Of a stretch of 64,000 nt of DNA, positions 33,145-43,159 are shown piece by piece. Each line of letters opens with the position of its first letter. The first letter of the stretch is position 1. Under the pieces are notes generated by a model. The model worked only from the letters and a program-made list of their open reading frames with translations, had not been told where the DNA came from and searched no databases. Origin of the DNA: Brenneria goodwinii (GTDB taxonomy: Bacteria; Pseudomonadota; Gammaproteobacteria; Enterobacterales; Enterobacteriaceae); NCBI RefSeq assembly GCF_002291445.1, contig NZ_CP014137.1:4712001-4776000 (forward strand), written 5' to 3'. Both the position numbers and the translations under genes were made by a program.

Positions 33145-35304
33145 TCAGGACAGTTGCGTACGGCCGTCTACCAGCGATGGCGTGGCGCCAAAGCGAGAAG
33201 CGTAATACTGCTGAATATTGGCCATCCGCTGTTTGCTCTTGACTATCCTCATGCCCAACAGCGCGGCATTGACCAGCAATATTATGGAAAAGAGCAACAG
33301 CAGCAGGCAACTGCCGAGGTAACGCCACAGCGTGATAACATCCGGTTCGCTATGCAGGCTGATATGCTGAGTACCGTTGGCATCGATGCTGAGGTCTGTG
33401 ATGACGCCCGACGCGCTGAACGGCGTGTGCAATAACATAGCCGATAACCGCTGAAGTTCTTTCCACTGATCGGCGGCGTGGTACTCATTCAGCGGTACAA
33501 GCGGTAACGGATGGCTGACAAACTGGCGTCCTTCATCGCTGCGGATTAAAAAACCGCCCGGGGGAGGGCTATTGAGTGAATCGGCCGCGTGGTTGACTTC
33601 CTGTTGAAAGAAAAAGTCGGTGGCGCTGTTGACGAGTGACTCCAGCGTCTCTGCGCTTACCGGACGCAGCAACACATTCATTTCTTTAAATGAACCCGAA
33701 CGCGCCTGCTTTACCAGCGTATCCCAGTTCTTTGCATTGCCCAGATTGACCAATGCATTTTTCAGGCGGAAGCAATCTCTCTCTTGTTCGCACAGATCCT
33801 GTGTTTTCAGCACGATGTCGGAAAAGTCATTCAACAGAATCATGCCTGATTTCTGAATAGCCGAGGCAAGCTGGGTGTTAACCCGGCCTTCGACATCGGG
33901 TTGCGGGTGTAACTGCGTGTTTACGGTTTTCAGCAATGCCGACGTTTTTTCAATGATCTCGGATTCCGGCAACGGTAACGATGCGGCTTTATTCCAGTAA
34001 ATCGCCGAGCAGTCAAAAGGCGTAAAGGCATAAGGGGGGGAATTGGTCGACGAAATGTGAATATCCGTCGGAACATAGCACATGCCCGCTCCCCGGACTT
34101 TCAGCGCATCGCCGATTTTGAGCGGTATTTTTTCCAACTCATCAACCTGGTTGACCTGAATATTTTGCGCGCCATGCAACCAGGCCATGCTGAGTTTTAA
34201 TGGCAGCTCAAGGGGAACATAGGTCAATAAGAGTATGAGGCTGAGGAGTGCGCCGACGGACAACACCAGATTTTTGCCCCATCGTTGCAACGGGAAATTT
34301 TTTACTTCGTCATGCAGCGACAAATATCTCCCCTGCCGAACAACCTGATGATCAAGGTAAATATCAACATTCGTTTTTTTCCCTAAATCAAATGTGATGT
34401 AAGGATGCCAGTAAGGGGGGTAAATCAGATCGATATTACCGAGCGAGACGCTGCCGAACTGCCCTTGATTTGATTCGCCGAAAAGGCCAAGCGCTTGCGG
34501 CGTGCCGATAAGCGAGTGAACGTCCTGTAGTTCCTGTTTTGAAGGGGCGCGGAAAAGCCGCCACAGGCTCCAGGCGGCAAGAAGCACGGCTGAGCCGGTG
34601 AGCCAGGGCAGCAGCGCTATCGGGCTGTTAAGGCTGACGAATAGCAGCAAAAATGACAGGCACAGCACGCTGGCTTCTTTAATCCCCTTCGCGTGATGTA
34701 TGGCATGCTCTTCCTTCGTTTCCTTACGAATGTTGGCCAGCTCGGCGTGTTCATTCTCTTCATGACGAATGGACGCGTTTGGCATTGGATAGTCGGGAAC
34801 CATCACCATCTGACGGCTATCGCCGTCGTCGTTGAGGCATTCGACTAACGAGTGGCCGTTCAGGGAAATCACCAACGGGATAGAACGGGTTTTAATCAAT
34901 TCAACGGTGTTGTTCTCAGTAATATACTGTTCCCAGCAGGGCGGCAGGTGAATTTCCTGCGTATCGATATAGTATCGCCACTTATTCTGCGCGTCAGTGC
35001 TTAGGCCATAACGCGTGATGGTATGGGTGATCGGATATACCCGATCGCTTTGCAATGTGCGGGGAAGTTTGGGCTGGGTATTGGGTATGTCAAGCGGCGT
35101 TGGCTGCTGACTATGCTCATGTTCCTGAGCAAGATAATGTTCAACAGCCACGCGTTCTTCAGGGGTCAGTTGACGAAGTAAGGCAGGTTCCACCGGTAAA
35201 GGAGCGACGAATGACAAGCGCTGACGTTTTCGGTAGACAATGAAACCTCCGATAACGAGCAGACAGGCAAGCAATATAGCCAATAGGGTAAATATTGTGC
35301 TCAT
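33145..35304 (-). CDS. igaA: Rcs phosphorelay inhibitor IgaA
   Basis: The 719-residue inner membrane protein is collinear with E. coli YrfF/IgaA. It has an N-terminal membrane segment (STIFTLLAILLACLLVIGGF), cytoplasmic domains (TRYGLSTDAQNKWRYYID, GRYLSLHDEVKNFPLQRWG), and further segments near residues 205-245, 345-370 and 640-670 around a periplasmic domain with several cysteines (GMCYV, FDCSAIYW, LCEQERDCFRL). It restrains RcsC-RcsD-RcsB signalling and is usually essential. The ATG at 35304 (MSTIFTLL) matches the family; a 13-codon extension does not. In plant enterics Rcs controls capsule and motility. Confidence 0.95.
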   Translation of the reverse strand: MSTIFTLLAILLACLLVIGGFIVYRKRQRLSFVAPLPVEPALLRQLTPEERVAVEHYLAQEHEHSQQPTPLDIPNTQPKLPRTLQSDRVYPITHTITRYGLSTDAQNKWRYYIDTQEIHLPPCWEQYITENNTVELIKTRSIPLVISLNGHSLVECLNDDGDSRQMVMVPDYPMPNASIRHEENEHAELANIRKETKEEHAIHHAKGIKEASVLCLSFLLLFVSLNSPIALLPWLTGSAVLLAAWSLWRLFRAPSKQELQDVHSLIGTPQALGLFGESNQGQFGSVSLGNIDLIYPPYWHPYITFDLGKKTNVDIYLDHQVVRQGRYLSLHDEVKNFPLQRWGKNLVLSVGALLSLILLLTYVPLELPLKLSMAWLHGAQNIQVNQVDELEKIPLKIGDALKVRGAGMCYVPTDIHISSTNSPPYAFTPFDCSAIYWNKAASLPLPESEIIEKTSALLKTVNTQLHPQPDVEGRVNTQLASAIQKSGMILLNDFSDIVLKTQDLCEQERDCFRLKNALVNLGNAKNWDTLVKQARSGSFKEMNVLLRPVSAETLESLVNSATDFFFQQEVNHAADSLNSPPPGGFLIRSDEGRQFVSHPLPLVPLNEYHAADQWKELQRLSAMLLHTPFSASGVITDLSIDANGTQHISLHSEPDVITLWRYLGSCLLLLLFSIILLVNAALLGMRIVKSKQRMANIQQYYASRFGATPSLVDGRTQLS

Positions 35305-35771
35305 GTCATTTCCATCCCAAAGTGACGTACTCCCTGTTTGCATCGGATTTTAACAAATATGTCCAATCGATGATAACCTGCATAGTTTTGCTTTATTAAA
35401 TTAATAACTAAAAAATAACAGAAATTATCTACGTAAGGGGATGATGGTAACAATCAGACAGGGCGTCTAAAATGAGGAAAATCCGATTTTGGGGGCGAGT
35501 TATTGACTTTTAATTTTTCATTTTAATAGTTCATACTATTAATGTGTATTTAATGTTATAAGCAAGTAAATTAATAATTGTGATGGTTGCAGCAAAGGTT
35601 GCTGTTAACGCACAATGTGAGCAACAGCAAAAATCTAGCAAGATCAAAAAAGAGTATTAACGATCGCTTTTCATTCAGCGGCACCCCGCTATCTATGGTG
35701 ACGGTAGAGACAATCATCATTCAGGTTGGGCTGAGTTGTCGTTCTGGTCGTAATTTCTCTATGAGGCCACC
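35305..35771. other. AT-rich divergent intergenic region igaA/nudE
   Basis: No gene is supported in these 467 bases. TTGCTGTT (35599-35606) and AACAGCAA (35623-35630) can pair across 16 bases, and TAATAGTTCATACTATTA-like symmetry near 35525 could be an operator. It must contain the igaA promoter on the minus strand and the nudE promoter on the plus strand; neither has a clear consensus. Confidence 0.4.
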
Positions 35772-36323
35772 ATGAGTCATAACCTGCAAAAACCCAAAAT
35801 TCTCAAGGTAGAAACCGTCGCGCGTTCGCGTTTGTTCAATGTTGAATCCATCGATCTGGAATTTAGTAACGGCGCTCGCCGGGTATATGAACGAATGCGC
35901 CCAAGCGGACGGGAAGCGGTGATGATTGTGCCGATTATTGATGATGAACTGGTGCTGATCCGTGAGTACGCTGTCGGTATTGAGCAATATGAGCTTGGAT
36001 TTCCCAAAGGATTAATCGATCCCGGCGAAACGGTATTTGAGGCGGCTAACCGGGAACTGATGGAAGAGGCGGGATTTGGCGCGGAACAGATGGATTTGTT
36101 AGCGACGTTGACGATGGCGCCGTCCTATTTCTCCAGCCAGATGAATATCGTCGTCGCGCGCGGGCTGTATCCGCAGAGTCGTGAAGGCGATGAGCCGGAA
36201 CCGCTGCCGAAAGTGCGCTGGCCGCTAAAAGATATGATGTCGCTGCTGCAGGAACCCGATTTTCGGGAGGCGCGCAATGTCAGCGCGTTGTTTTTAACCC
36301 AAGACTGGTTGCGCCGTGAGTGA
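35772..36323 (+). CDS. nudE: ADP compounds hydrolase NudE
   Basis: The 183-residue Nudix hydrolase carries the Nudix box GLIDPGETVFEAANRELMEE (Gx5Ex7REUxEExGU). It cleaves ADP-ribose, Ap3A and NADH in E. coli, a housecleaning role. It is between igaA and mrcA, as in E. coli, with the terminator at 36361 shared with convergent mrcA. Confidence 0.96.
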   Translation: MSHNLQKPKILKVETVARSRLFNVESIDLEFSNGARRVYERMRPSGREAVMIVPIIDDELVLIREYAVGIEQYELGFPKGLIDPGETVFEAANRELMEEAGFGAEQMDLLATLTMAPSYFSSQMNIVVARGLYPQSREGDEPEPLPKVRWPLKDMMSLLQEPDFREARNVSALFLTQDWLRRE

Positions 36324-36360
36324 AAGGTATTTGCCGCCGATGTCGGCGTTTAAAAATAGC

Positions 36361-36383
36361 AAAGGCGCAGAATCTGCGCCTTT
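36361..36383. terminator. Bidirectional terminator between nudE and mrcA
   Basis: AAAGGCGCAGA and TCTGCGCCTTT form an almost perfect inverted repeat. The A-run and T-run on its sides let it act for both convergent genes. Confidence 0.85.
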
Positions 36384-36402
36384 GACGTATGGAAGCCCCC
36401 GA

Positions 36403-38961
36403 TCAGAATAACTCTTCGCTTTGTCCGTTATCCATCAATGTCGTGCCGACTTCATGCACTTCATATTCCGTCGGCTGTGTTCCTTCAATGAAATATTCGG
36501 AACGGCTGTTGCCCCCGCCGTTAGACAGCTTGCCGCTGCTGCGATCGATGGTCACGCTGACAATACCGGGCGGCGGCGTCAGCGGTTGTTCAGGGACGCC
36601 TTCCAGCGCGGCCTTCATAAACTCATCCCAGGCCGGCTGAGCGCTTTTGGCGCCGCCTTCGTAGCCTGAGATCTGATCTTTGATCACGCCGGACGCGCTG
36701 CTGGTGCCCAGGTCGCGGCGATGGTCGTCGAAGCCGATCCACACAGAGGTCACCAGATTCGGGCCATAGCCCGAGAACCAGGCATCCTTGGAACTGTTGG
36801 TGGTGCCGGTTTTGCCGCCGATATCATGGCGCTTCAGATCTTTACCTGCGCGCCAGCCCGTGCCCATCCAGCCGGGTTCGCCAAATATATTGCTATTCAG
36901 CGCATCCTTAATCAGGAAGGCCAGCGGAGTGTTAATAACGTGCGGCGCATAAGGCTGAGCCGTGTTTTGCTGGGCGAGCGGCGGCGTAACCGGCTCCAGC
37001 TCAGGCTGGGGCAATGTCCCCTGCACCGGATTTTCTCGTGATGTCGCGACATTTTCCAAGCTGTCCGCGGACAGCACGGTGTCACGCCGTGTTTCGCCAT
37101 ACACCAGCGGTAAATTGCAGGTGTCGCACACCACTTTAGGCATGGCGGTAAAGACGGCGTCGCCCGATTCTTTCTCTATTTTGGTAATGAGATAGGGATC
37201 GACCAGATAACCCCCATTGGCCATTACCGCATAGCCGCGCACCACCTGCAACGGGGTGAAAGACGCCGCTCCCAGCGCCAGTGACTCCGTCGGAACAATA
37301 TTTTGTTTCGGGAAGCCGAAACGCTGCAGGTACTCTGCGGCGTAATCCACGCCCATCGCCCGCATGGCGCGGACCATCACCACGTTTTTAGATTGACCCA
37401 ATCCTTGACGCAAACGGATCGGGCCGTCGTAAGTCGCGGGGGAGTTTTTGGGACGCCAGTCTGAGCCGGCGCCTGGATCCCAGCGGGTAATCGGCACATC
37501 ATTGAGAATAGTGGCGAGCGTCAGACCTTTATCCATCGCGGCAGTATAGAGGAACGGCTTGATGTTGGAACCAAGCTGACGCAACGCTTGGGTTGCGCGA
37601 TTAAACTTGCTTTGGTTGAAATCGAATCCACCGACCAGCGCTTCAATTGCGCCATTGGTTGGATTGAGAGAGACCAGCGCCGAATTGACGTCCGGCACCT
37701 GGGCAAGCCACCAGTCGTTGTCCACTTTCCGCACCCACACCTGCTGGCCGGTCTGAACCACGTCAATCACCCGCTTGGGCGTTGGGCCTTGTTGCGTATC
37801 GGAACGATAAGGGCGCGCCCAGCGCATGCCGGCCATCGGCAATGCAATGTTGCTGCCGTCGGCCATCATCGCAATGGCTTTATCGCTATCGGTATCGGTA
37901 ATCACCGCCGGGAACAGCGGACCGTAAACCGGCAGTTTTTTCAGTTCGGCGACGATCCTGGTGCGATCCCAGGCACTTTCGCCGACTTTCCACCACACCG
38001 CGGTTGGGCCGCGGTAGCCGTGACGCATGTCATAAGCGAGAACGTTGTTACGCAAGGCATCCTGCGCGGCTAACTGTAATTTTCTGGTGATGGTGGTGTA
38101 GACCTTGTAACCATCGTTATAAGCGTCATCGCCATAACGCTTGATCATTTCCTGACGCACCATCTCCGCCACATAAGGGGCGGAAAATGCTATCTGAGGT
38201 GCGTGATAGTCGGCTTCCAGCTTCTCACTGCGCGCCTGATCGTATTGAGCCTGAGAAATGTAGTTCTCATCCCTCATTCGTGCCAGAACCACATTACGCC
38301 GGGCGATCGCACGATCGTATGAGTAGAGCGGGTTGAAGGTGGAGGGCGCTTTCGGTAAACCGGCGATCATGGCCATTTCGCCCAGCGTCAGCTGGTCGAC
38401 CGGACGGCCGAAATAGACATGCGCAGCCGCGCCGACGCCATAAGCCCGGTAACCGAGATAAATTTTATTCAGATACAGCTCAAGAATTTCATCTTTGGTC
38501 AACAACTGCTCAATACGGATAGCCAGGAAAACTTCCTTGATTTTACGAATCAGGGTGCGTTCCGGGCTAAGGAAAAAGTTTCTGGCAAGCTGTTGCGTAA
38601 TGGTGCTGGCCCCCTGGGAAGCATGACCGGAGGTTAACGCAATCGACGCGGCGCGGATAATCCCGATCGGATCGACGCCGTGGTGCTCATAGAAACGGCT
38701 GTCTTCAGTCGCAATGAACGCCTGCACCATCACAGGAGGAATTTGATCCAGTTTCAACGGGATACGCCGATGTTCGCCGAATTGGGCGATCAGCTCGCCA
38801 TCGGCGCTGAATACCTGCATAGGCGTCTGCAGCCGGATGTCTTTCAGCGTGGCGACATCGGGTAACTGAGGTTCGATATAGCGGTATAAACCATATATCG
38901 AAGCGGCTCCCAGCAGGATGCAAGTCACTGCAAGGATGAATAGATACTTTACGAACTTCAC
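36403..38961 (-). CDS. mrcA: Penicillin-binding protein 1a
   Basis: The 852-residue bifunctional peptidoglycan synthase has an N-terminal membrane anchor (residues ~5-27). The glycosyltransferase domain has the catalytic Glu in FIATEDSRFYEHHGVD and GASTITQQLARNFF. An OB-like insertion (WWLAQVPDVNSALVS) and a transpeptidase domain follow, with SNIK (active serine), the SQN-like SKN in LGQSKNVVM and KTGT in GGKTGTTNSSKD. The order and length match E. coli PBP1a (850). Divergent from hofM with 113 bp between starts. Confidence 0.97.
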   Translation of the reverse strand: MKFVKYLFILAVTCILLGAASIYGLYRYIEPQLPDVATLKDIRLQTPMQVFSADGELIAQFGEHRRIPLKLDQIPPVMVQAFIATEDSRFYEHHGVDPIGIIRAASIALTSGHASQGASTITQQLARNFFLSPERTLIRKIKEVFLAIRIEQLLTKDEILELYLNKIYLGYRAYGVGAAAHVYFGRPVDQLTLGEMAMIAGLPKAPSTFNPLYSYDRAIARRNVVLARMRDENYISQAQYDQARSEKLEADYHAPQIAFSAPYVAEMVRQEMIKRYGDDAYNDGYKVYTTITRKLQLAAQDALRNNVLAYDMRHGYRGPTAVWWKVGESAWDRTRIVAELKKLPVYGPLFPAVITDTDSDKAIAMMADGSNIALPMAGMRWARPYRSDTQQGPTPKRVIDVVQTGQQVWVRKVDNDWWLAQVPDVNSALVSLNPTNGAIEALVGGFDFNQSKFNRATQALRQLGSNIKPFLYTAAMDKGLTLATILNDVPITRWDPGAGSDWRPKNSPATYDGPIRLRQGLGQSKNVVMVRAMRAMGVDYAAEYLQRFGFPKQNIVPTESLALGAASFTPLQVVRGYAVMANGGYLVDPYLITKIEKESGDAVFTAMPKVVCDTCNLPLVYGETRRDTVLSADSLENVATSRENPVQGTLPQPELEPVTPPLAQQNTAQPYAPHVINTPLAFLIKDALNSNIFGEPGWMGTGWRAGKDLKRHDIGGKTGTTNSSKDAWFSGYGPNLVTSVWIGFDDHRRDLGTSSASGVIKDQISGYEGGAKSAQPAWDEFMKAALEGVPEQPLTPPPGIVSVTIDRSSGKLSNGGGNSRSEYFIEGTQPTEYEVHEVGTTLMDNGQSEELF

Positions 38962-39074
38962 CTGGGATTTTCCATTCAGTAGCGTTTGGACGGTTTATAA
39001 ACAATCGGCGCTAGTATAAAGGTAAGCCAGCACTGTGGATACGTTCTTTTAATTGATATGGAATCGGGTTGAAC

Positions 39075-39941
39075 ATGGCTTATCACATCTGGCGGGTTGG
39101 GTTAGATATACAAAACGGGTTTATGCGCGCACTGGCGGTTCAACGCCGTCGCTATGGCTGGCAGCTTCGCAACTGGTGGCAGTTCCCGCTACCAGACGAC
39201 ACGTTACGCGCGGGTAGTCTACACCATACTGAGGCGCTTTGTGAGGCCTTACTGAAATGGCGCAGATTATTACCCCACAATATTTCGCTGCGGGTGGGGT
39301 TTCCCGCGCAGTTGGTATGGCAACAGCGGTTACCGATGCCGGACAGCCGACTGCAAGGGCCGGAGCGCAATGATTATATCGAGGCGATGGCCGCCCGTAA
39401 GCTGCCGATAAGCAGTCATTCATTGGCGATGGACTACCGAGAGGCTCCCTATGAACCAGGCACGTTATTGGTTACGGCGGCCCGGCGGCATGAGCTGGAT
39501 AGTTGGCTTGACTGTCTGCGTCGTGCGGATTTACACCCTGATGCGGTTGAGGTTTCAACCAGCGCAATCCGTTGTATGGCGAAATCAGCGGGGCTTAAAC
39601 ATGATTATCCCTTCCTGCATCGGCTGGCGGACGGCTGGTTATGGATATCCCCGCTGAACCATGCTTTTCAGTGCGGTGTGATCCATTCTGACGAACTGAC
39701 CGCCGAAGAGGCGCTTTTATCGTTGGTAAATGCTCGCTGTCAGAAAACTTCTTATGATACGGCCTATTACAGCAGCACCTTACCCACGTTAGCCAATCAG
39801 ATACCCGGCGCATTCATCCCGTGGTCGCCGCTTGCGGCGTTCGACCAGATGCAGCCTCCGTTACCCGATTTTCCCCCGGCATTTGTGATCGCCGGCGGTC
39901 TGGCTTTGCGCCCTGGAGATGCCGAACATGCTGTTGGTTAA
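39075..39941 (+). CDS. hofM: PilM-like DNA utilization protein HofM
   Basis: The 288-residue PilM-type cytoplasmic protein has an actin-like fold (start HIWRVGLDIQNGFMRALAV, motif ISLRVGFPAQLVWQQRLPM). In E. coli hofMNOPQ are required to use extracellular DNA as carbon source and resemble the pilMNOPQ competence genes. The ATG at 39075 is preferred to the TTG two codons upstream. First gene of an operon whose members overlap or nearly touch. Confidence 0.88.
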   Translation: MAYHIWRVGLDIQNGFMRALAVQRRRYGWQLRNWWQFPLPDDTLRAGSLHHTEALCEALLKWRRLLPHNISLRVGFPAQLVWQQRLPMPDSRLQGPERNDYIEAMAARKLPISSHSLAMDYREAPYEPGTLLVTAARRHELDSWLDCLRRADLHPDAVEVSTSAIRCMAKSAGLKHDYPFLHRLADGWLWISPLNHAFQCGVIHSDELTAEEALLSLVNARCQKTSYDTAYYSSTLPTLANQIPGAFIPWSPLAAFDQMQPPLPDFPPAFVIAGGLALRPGDAEHAVG

Positions 39942-40497
39942 TCTTTTACCCTGGCGTAAACGGCGATTACGCCGCCGGGCGCGTCGCTGGCTGACGCTAT
40001 TGCTGCTGCAACTGGCGCTGGCCGCTCTGGTGCTCGCGGGTTATTACATCATCCTGCATCAGCAGCGCCTGGTGTTGCAACGTGAACTGGGCGATATATC
40101 TGAGCGGCAGCGGCAATGGACGCAGCAATATCAGCAAACTCGCCGGATGTGGAACCAACTGCGGGATTATCAGGCGCAGCATGACGCCGATGCCGCCGCG
40201 CTTCGCCATAATCAGCGCTATCTGAATCTGCTGGATCGGATGGCGGCAATGCTGCCCCGGCGTCTCTGGCTGACGGAGATCGCCGATCGTGGGCAGCACC
40301 TGTTAATTTCCGGCTTGAGTGAAAACTATGCCGATATCGTGGCCTTTAATCGCTCGCTGGTGCGCCACCCTGAACTGGCGCGGGTACAGGTGCTTGAGGC
40401 TCTGAGGCAGCAGAAAGATCGCGCGCTGTTGAGTTTTTCGCTTCAGGCGGACTGGATATTCACGGATTCGGCCGGGGGCGAACAGGCTGGTGATTAA
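39928..40497 (+). CDS. hofN: PilN-like protein HofN
   Basis: The 189-residue bitopic protein has the PilN start LLVNLLPWRKRRLRRRARRW, which contains the short cytoplasmic PilM-binding tail (VNLLPWR). A membrane segment (about 23-45) and a periplasmic coiled coil follow (LQRELGDISERQRQWTQQYQQ). The ATG at 39928 has GGAG nine bases upstream, whereas the ATG at 39919 lies directly on that site. It overlaps the end of hofM by 14 bp. Confidence 0.85.
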   Translation: MLLVNLLPWRKRRLRRRARRWLTLLLLQLALAALVLAGYYIILHQQRLVLQRELGDISERQRQWTQQYQQTRRMWNQLRDYQAQHDADAAALRHNQRYLNLLDRMAAMLPRRLWLTEIADRGQHLLISGLSENYADIVAFNRSLVRHPELARVQVLEALRQQKDRALLSFSLQADWIFTDSAGGEQAGD

Positions 40498-41038
40498 CGC
40501 GATACTGAACTGGTCCGGATGGGCAAGTAAACCATTGTGGGCGCTGGCGGCGGCGCAAGCCATGTTGGTTGGCGGTTTTTCACTATTCGGCATAGCGATG
40601 GTTTTGCAAACGGAACAGCAGCAAATGGTTCAGATTAAGCAGCGGATAGATCAGCAACTCGCCGCGATACAACACCTTCAGCAACAGCTAAAAGCGCTGC
40701 CATCCTTTGCCACGCTAAAGACGCAATTGTCTGAACGGAAAGCGGACAATCCGCCATTCCATGCGGACATGCCGTCGCTGTTGGTCACCGCGCCGTTATC
40801 GCAATCCGGCGCATCGCTGCTTTCCTGGCAACCCGAGCGTCATCACAACGGCAGCGATGCCTGGTTACTGACCTTTAGCGCCGACTATCAGGCAACGTTG
40901 CATGTCCTGCGTAAATTTATCGCGCTGCCGCATGTGTTGCGGATTGAGCAACTGGCTATGAAATCGGTGGATGGTGTTTTGCACATTAATTTGCGGTTGG
41001 TGAAACCGGCGGCGAAACGGAGAAGCGACGTTGAATAG
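40490..41038 (+). CDS. hofO: PilO-like protein HofO
   Basis: The 182-residue protein has a membrane segment at about residues 14-38 and a periplasmic coiled coil (QTEQQQMVQIKQRIDQQLAAIQ), then a small alpha/beta domain, as in PilO. It probably dimerises with HofN. It starts with GTG overlapping the hofN stop by 8 bp, so translational coupling is expected. It is longer than the ~146-residue E. coli HofO. Confidence 0.8.
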   Translation: MINAILNWSGWASKPLWALAAAQAMLVGGFSLFGIAMVLQTEQQQMVQIKQRIDQQLAAIQHLQQQLKALPSFATLKTQLSERKADNPPFHADMPSLLVTAPLSQSGASLLSWQPERHHNGSDAWLLTFSADYQATLHVLRKFIALPHVLRIEQLAMKSVDGVLHINLRLVKPAAKRRSDVE

Positions 41039-41414
41039 CCCAGTTGCAGCGTCTCTCATCCTGTTTTTCAGCCTGTTGTCCGGCATCACGCCGGCAGAAG
41101 CGGCAATGATGAGCCGGGATCCTTTTCAGCCCGTATCTGCGGCCCACTGTTCCCGGAACCGCATTATGCAGCACGGGCGATTAAAAGGCGTCATCGGTTC
41201 CGGTAAGGCATGGATAGGGTGGCTGGCGCAATCGGAGACACGATGGCAACGGTTAACGCCGGGCGCGCTGATCCAGCCGGAAAATTGGCGGGTTAGTCGG
41301 CTGGATAAGTCCGGCGCGACATTAGCGGCGGTTGATGAGACCGAGCGCTGTGACGGCGTACCCGCGGAGGTTGCCTTGCCATCGCCTTTCATTAATAACG
41401 GCGTCGCGCAATAG
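41031..41414 (+). CDS. hofP: PilP-like protein HofP
   Basis: The 127-residue periplasmic protein has a signal peptide (about 1-24, ending TPAEA) followed by the RDPFQP motif and a beta-rich domain with RLKGVIGSGKAWIGWL, typical of PilP-like secretin partners. Two cysteines remain. The start is TTG at 41031, overlapping the hofO stop by 8 bp; no ATG fits the signal peptide. Assignment relies on position and the DPFQP and KGVIG motifs. Confidence 0.8.
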   Translation: MNSPVAASLILFFSLLSGITPAEAAMMSRDPFQPVSAAHCSRNRIMQHGRLKGVIGSGKAWIGWLAQSETRWQRLTPGALIQPENWRVSRLDKSGATLAAVDETERCDGVPAEVALPSPFINNGVAQ

Positions 41415-41441
41415 AACATTTTTCTCAGAACAAGGGATGTT

Positions 41442-42713
41442 ATGACGATGAGATCGGTTAAGAAGATGCTGCTCTTGATGGTGTTGTTCGCTGGCGGCGT
41501 ATCGGCGCAGGCGGGGAGCGAGGCGCCGGTATCAATGGCATTTGAGGATTCCCCCATACAGCGAATATTGCAGGCTCTGGCGGATCATCAGCAGTTAAAT
41601 ATGGTGGTGGCGCCGGGAGTTGAAGGAACGATCAGCCTGCGCTTGACGGAAGTGCCCTGGCGGCAGGCTTTGGATATCGTTTTGCATATGGGACAGCTTG
41701 CGGTAGAGCGCAACGGCAATGTTCTGCTGGTTTACCCCGCTTCCCACCTTGAAGAACGACAGCGTCAGAAAGAAGAACGCCTTGCTCTGCAGTCGCAGAA
41801 GCAGCCGTTGCAGAATCTTTCGGTTTCGCTGCAATACGCCGATGCTGCCGAGGTAGCCGCCAGCGTGCAGGCCCAGCGCGGCGCGCTGCTTACCGAACGG
41901 GGGAGCGTCACCGTGGATAAAAGAACCAATACGTTACTGATCCGCGATACGGCGGCAGCGCTGGAGCCGTTGAAATCGTGGGTGAGCGAGTTCGATTTGC
42001 CGCTATCGCAAATACAGCTTGCGGCGCATATTGTGACTATCAGCAGTGGAAATTTACAGGCGCTGGGTGTCAATTGGGGGTTGGGTTCCGGCGCAGAGGC
42101 GAATAAAGCCCTGCGATTGAATAATTTTAATATCAGCCTGCCGGTAGAATCGCCGGCGATCAACGCAGGTTTTCATCTGGCGCGGCTTAATGGACGTCTG
42201 CTTGAGCTGGAGCTGTTGGCGTTAGAGCAGGAAAACCAGGTGGAAATCATCGCCAGTCCGCGTTTGCTTACGGCTCATCAGCAAACCGCCAGTATCAAAC
42301 AGGGTACGGAAATCCCCTATCAGGTTTCCAGCGGGGCCAGTGGGTCGACGTCCATTGAGTTCAAGGAAGCGGTATTGGGGATGGAGGTGACGCCGAGCAT
42401 TCTGCGGGCCGGGCGGATTACGCTAAGCCTGAAAATCAGTCAAAACATGCCGGGGCAGACGATAAAGCAGAGCGATAACGGCGAGGCGCTGGCAATCGAT
42501 AAGCAGGAGATACAAACCCAAGTCACGGTTGCGGACGGCGAAACCATCGTTCTGGGCGGCATATTTCAGCAACAGAAACAACGTAGCGACGGTCAGGTTC
42601 CGGCGTTAGGCAATATTCCCGTACTCGGTCATTTGTTTAAAAACAGTACACGACAGGATTCCCGGCGAGAATTGGTTATTTTTATTACGCCGACCCTGAT
42701 TCCATTCGGGTAA
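41442..42713 (+). CDS. hofQ: Secretin HofQ (DNA uptake porin)
   Basis: The 423-residue outer-membrane secretin has a signal peptide (about 1-22, ending VSAQA) and N-domains (FEDSPIQRILQALADHQQLNMVVAPGVEG, VDKRTNTLLIRDT). The secretin core includes VEIIASPRLLTAHQQTASIKQGTEIPYQ, VADGETIVLGGIFQQ, the gate-region VPALGNIPVLGHLFK and RELVIFITPTLI. It should form the channel for DNA entry. AAGGGATG precedes the ATG at 41442; a second ATG lies two codons later. No pilus subunit genes are in this window. Confidence 0.92.
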   Translation: MTMRSVKKMLLLMVLFAGGVSAQAGSEAPVSMAFEDSPIQRILQALADHQQLNMVVAPGVEGTISLRLTEVPWRQALDIVLHMGQLAVERNGNVLLVYPASHLEERQRQKEERLALQSQKQPLQNLSVSLQYADAAEVAASVQAQRGALLTERGSVTVDKRTNTLLIRDTAAALEPLKSWVSEFDLPLSQIQLAAHIVTISSGNLQALGVNWGLGSGAEANKALRLNNFNISLPVESPAINAGFHLARLNGRLLELELLALEQENQVEIIASPRLLTAHQQTASIKQGTEIPYQVSSGASGSTSIEFKEAVLGMEVTPSILRAGRITLSLKISQNMPGQTIKQSDNGEALAIDKQEIQTQVTVADGETIVLGGIFQQQKQRSDGQVPALGNIPVLGHLFKNSTRQDSRRELVIFITPTLIPFG

Positions 42714-43159
42714 ACGGTAAAAAGTAGCAGAATTTTCATGAAGTCGGCACAATATTTTAATTGATTCGTGCCTTCTAAGTTTGACGCTGCGACAGATTTA
42801 GCTTACAAGGGTTAGCGAATTGAGCACAGAAGTGTTGTTCCACCGAAAATGTCGATAAAATATACGTTATATCCAACGTAATTGATGTTGCAATCAGGCG
42901 GCAAACAAAGCAATCCCCGGCGATACGTCTGGCGTGAGAGCGTGAAGCCAATATGGATGCAACTTGAATGATGACGGTATATTCCTCACCTGTGGGGCAT
43001 GTGACATTTTATTCGGTTGCCAAACTACCCTGAGTATTGAGATAATTTTTTGTCTGATTCTCGCACTATCGCTCATGAGGTTTCAGTTTAGGTCCCGTCG
43101 CTGGGTTGATTGGCGGGGCGGGTTATCATTAACGAATTGTCTTAGTAATACCAAAAAAC
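42714..43159. other. Intergenic region upstream of aroK, with a partial repeat copy
   Basis: No gene is supported. Bases ~42890-42985 hold a truncated or diverged copy of the ~130 bp repeat, whose end TGCAACTTGAATGATGACGG matches the end of the 11300-11425 copy with one change. The aroK-aroB promoter must lie here; I cannot place it confidently. Confidence 0.5.
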
